Of a stretch of DNA of 5,270 nucleotides, positions 4,298-5,270 are shown piece after piece; positions within the stretch are counted from its first letter, which is position 1; every line of letters starts with the position of its first letter. The DNA comes from Nitrospirota bacterium. GTDB taxonomy: Bacteria > Nitrospirota > JACRHJ01. The notes under the pieces were generated by a model. That model saw nothing but the letters and a program-made list of their open reading frames with translations. It was not told where the DNA came from and ran no database searches. Both the position numbers and the translations under genes were made by a program. The stretch is taken from NCBI GenBank assembly GCA_027328825.1, contig DAHWTK010000104.1, positions 1 through 5,270 on the forward strand, given 5' to 3'.

Positions 4298-5270
4298 TTA
4301 CTTCAAAGGCTTTATGTGCAGTTCCACTCTGCGGTTTTTCTGACGCCCCGCTTTTGTGCTGTTGCTTGCTATCGGGTCTTCTTTGCCATAGCCCTTTGCC
4401 GAAAGCTTATCCGCTTTGATCCCAAACTTGTCTATAAGGTATTTCCTTACAGCATCGGCGCGTCTCTGGGAGAGCTTCATGTTGTGAACGGCAGACCCCC
4501 TGTTGTCGGTGTAGCCTTCTATAACGGCTTGGTTGTCCGGGTATTGCTTCAGGTAATCCGCAACTTTCTTAAGCTCGTCGTTATACCTTGGCCTCACGAA
4601 AGATTTGTCGGTGTCGAACTCTATTTTAATCCTGAGCGTCACTTCCTTTTTAATCTGAGGAGCCGGCGGCGCGGGCTTCACAACAGGCTTGGGCGCAGGC
4701 GCGGGTTTTTCCACAGGTTTAGGCGCCGGGGCAGGTGCCGGGGCGGGTTTCACGACCGGCTTTGGTGCAGGCGCCGGGGCAGGTGCCGGTATGGGCTCTG
4801 CCTTTGCCTGAGGCGCCGGAGTTTTCTTGCCGCCGAACTGGTAGACAATTCCAAACGTGTAAGACATATTATTGAAATTGTCATTAAAGGATATTATATG
4901 CCTGACATCGGCCCGGAGCGCCAGGTCGTCCGTAAGGTAATACTTTAAGCCGGCGCCGTAATTTACGAGAAAATGTGAATTCGACGCTCCCCTGTCCGGA
5001 TTTATCGTTATTCCGCCGAGTCCAGCCGCAACATACGGGACAATAGTTTTTGTTATGGGGAAATGATAAAGACCGTCCAGCTTGTAGATGTATCCGTGCG
5101 TGTCGCCGCCGCCGTTTTCGGATTGCCCCGGGATGTACTGGAATACACCTTCCACGCCAAGCTTATCAGTGAACATATATCCAAGCCCGGCGCCTACATT
5201 AAAATCATGCTCCTCGATGCCCTCATTGCCTTCCCATAAATACCCACCGACAAACGGACTTACTGTTATG
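4298..5270 (-). CDS. OmpA-family outer-membrane protein (N-terminus cut off by the window)
   Basis: Outer-membrane protein that anchors the outer membrane to peptidoglycan. The frame stays open past the Met at 5176 to the window edge (31 further codons, including SPFVGGYLW and HDFNVGAGLGY, which read as beta strands). The signal peptide and first strands therefore lie outside. Numbering from that Met: the rest of an 8-stranded-type barrel (1-114, ending VYQFGG), a Pro/Ala/Lys linker (about 115-175), then the OmpA C-terminal domain (about 176-292). The latter has IEFDTDKSFVRP, GYTDNRGS and LSQRRADAV. Asp224 and Arg239 stand 15 residues apart, matching the diaminopimelate-contacting Asp241 and Arg256 of E. 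coli OmpA. The end NRRVELHIKPLK is typical. A strong terminator follows. The linker DNA contains direct repeats. The barrel resembles OmpA/OprF-type proteins; the exact subfamily is not assigned. Confidence 0.92.
   Translation of the reverse strand, partial: ITVSPFVGGYLWEGNEGIEEHDFNVGAGLGYMFTDKLGVEGVFQYIPGQSENGGGDTHGYIYKLDGLYHFPITKTIVPYVAAGLGGITINPDRGASNSHFLVNYGAGLKYYLTDDLALRADVRHIISFNDNFNNMSYTFGIVYQFGGKKTPAPQAKAEPIPAPAPAPAPKPVVKPAPAPAPAPKPVEKPAPAPKPVVKPAPPAPQIKKEVTLRIKIEFDTDKSFVRPRYNDELKKVADYLKQYPDNQAVIEGYTDNRGSAVHNMKLSQRRADAVRKYLIDKFGIKADKLSAKGYGKEDPIASNSTKAGRQKNRRVELHIKPLK
4721..4789. repeat. In-frame 21-base direct repeat within the linker of the OmpA-like gene
   Basis: The 21-base segment at 4721-4741 is repeated exactly at 4769-4789, offset by 48 bases (16 codons). 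It encodes Pro-Ala-rich linker residues. Related KPVxKPAPAP units occur three times in the protein between about residues 128 and 169. Because the offset is a multiple of three, slippage or recombination would change linker length without breaking the frame. Confidence 0.75.

Noticed and set aside
4721..4789. Possible CRISPR-like or mobile repeat array
   Set aside because: The repeats are in frame and encode a Pro/Ala linker in a normal OmpA-family protein. There are only two exact copies and no spacer structure.
4316..4948. Open frame of 210 codons on the + strand opposite the OmpA-like gene
   Set aside because: The Arg/Gly-rich translation comes from reading the Pro/Ala linker repeats backwards. 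The - strand OmpA-like domains are certain.

Overview
The window comes from a Gram-negative (diderm) bacterium. It carries a LolA-type periplasmic lipoprotein carrier, an OmpA-type outer-membrane protein and a Spy/CpxP-like periplasmic protein, all of which need an outer membrane. Base composition looks middling to moderately GC-rich, with AT-rich control regions. The REC-GAF-GGDEF protein, the gene content and the strong Shine-Dalgarno sites would fit the Desulfobacterota or Nitrospirota, but this is an impression of style and not a sequence match. No mobile element, phage gene, CRISPR array, tRNA or rRNA was seen.

Left part (1-2597, + strand): the 3' part of lolA, cut by the window edge. 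A short gap with two small hairpins follows, then yajQ and, only 4 bases later, a REC-GAF-GGDEF response regulator. YajQ-family proteins are reported c-di-GMP-binding effectors, and the GGDEF protein has every residue expected of an active, product-inhibited diguanylate cyclase. The pair therefore looks like a small c-di-GMP synthesis-and-reception operon.

Middle part (2598-3800, + strand): a small secreted Spy/CpxP-like chaperone with two LTxxQ motifs. After it come a long imperfect palindrome (3175-3227) and a near-consensus sigma-70 promoter (TTCACA, 17 bases, TATAAT), which drives a secreted protein of unknown function.

Right part (3801-5270, - strand): a strong hairpin terminator lies between convergent genes. 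It is followed by a 110-residue membrane-anchored coiled-coil protein of unknown function, a classic intrinsic terminator, and an OmpA-family porin-like protein whose N-terminus runs off the window. The OmpA-like protein has a beta-barrel, a Pro/Ala/Lys linker and a peptidoglycan-binding domain.

Most of the window is cell-envelope housekeeping. The points most worth a second look are the yajQ-diguanylate cyclase pairing, the two unrecognised envelope proteins and the palindrome at 3175-3227. I found nothing that clearly amounts to a new defence system or other novel system.
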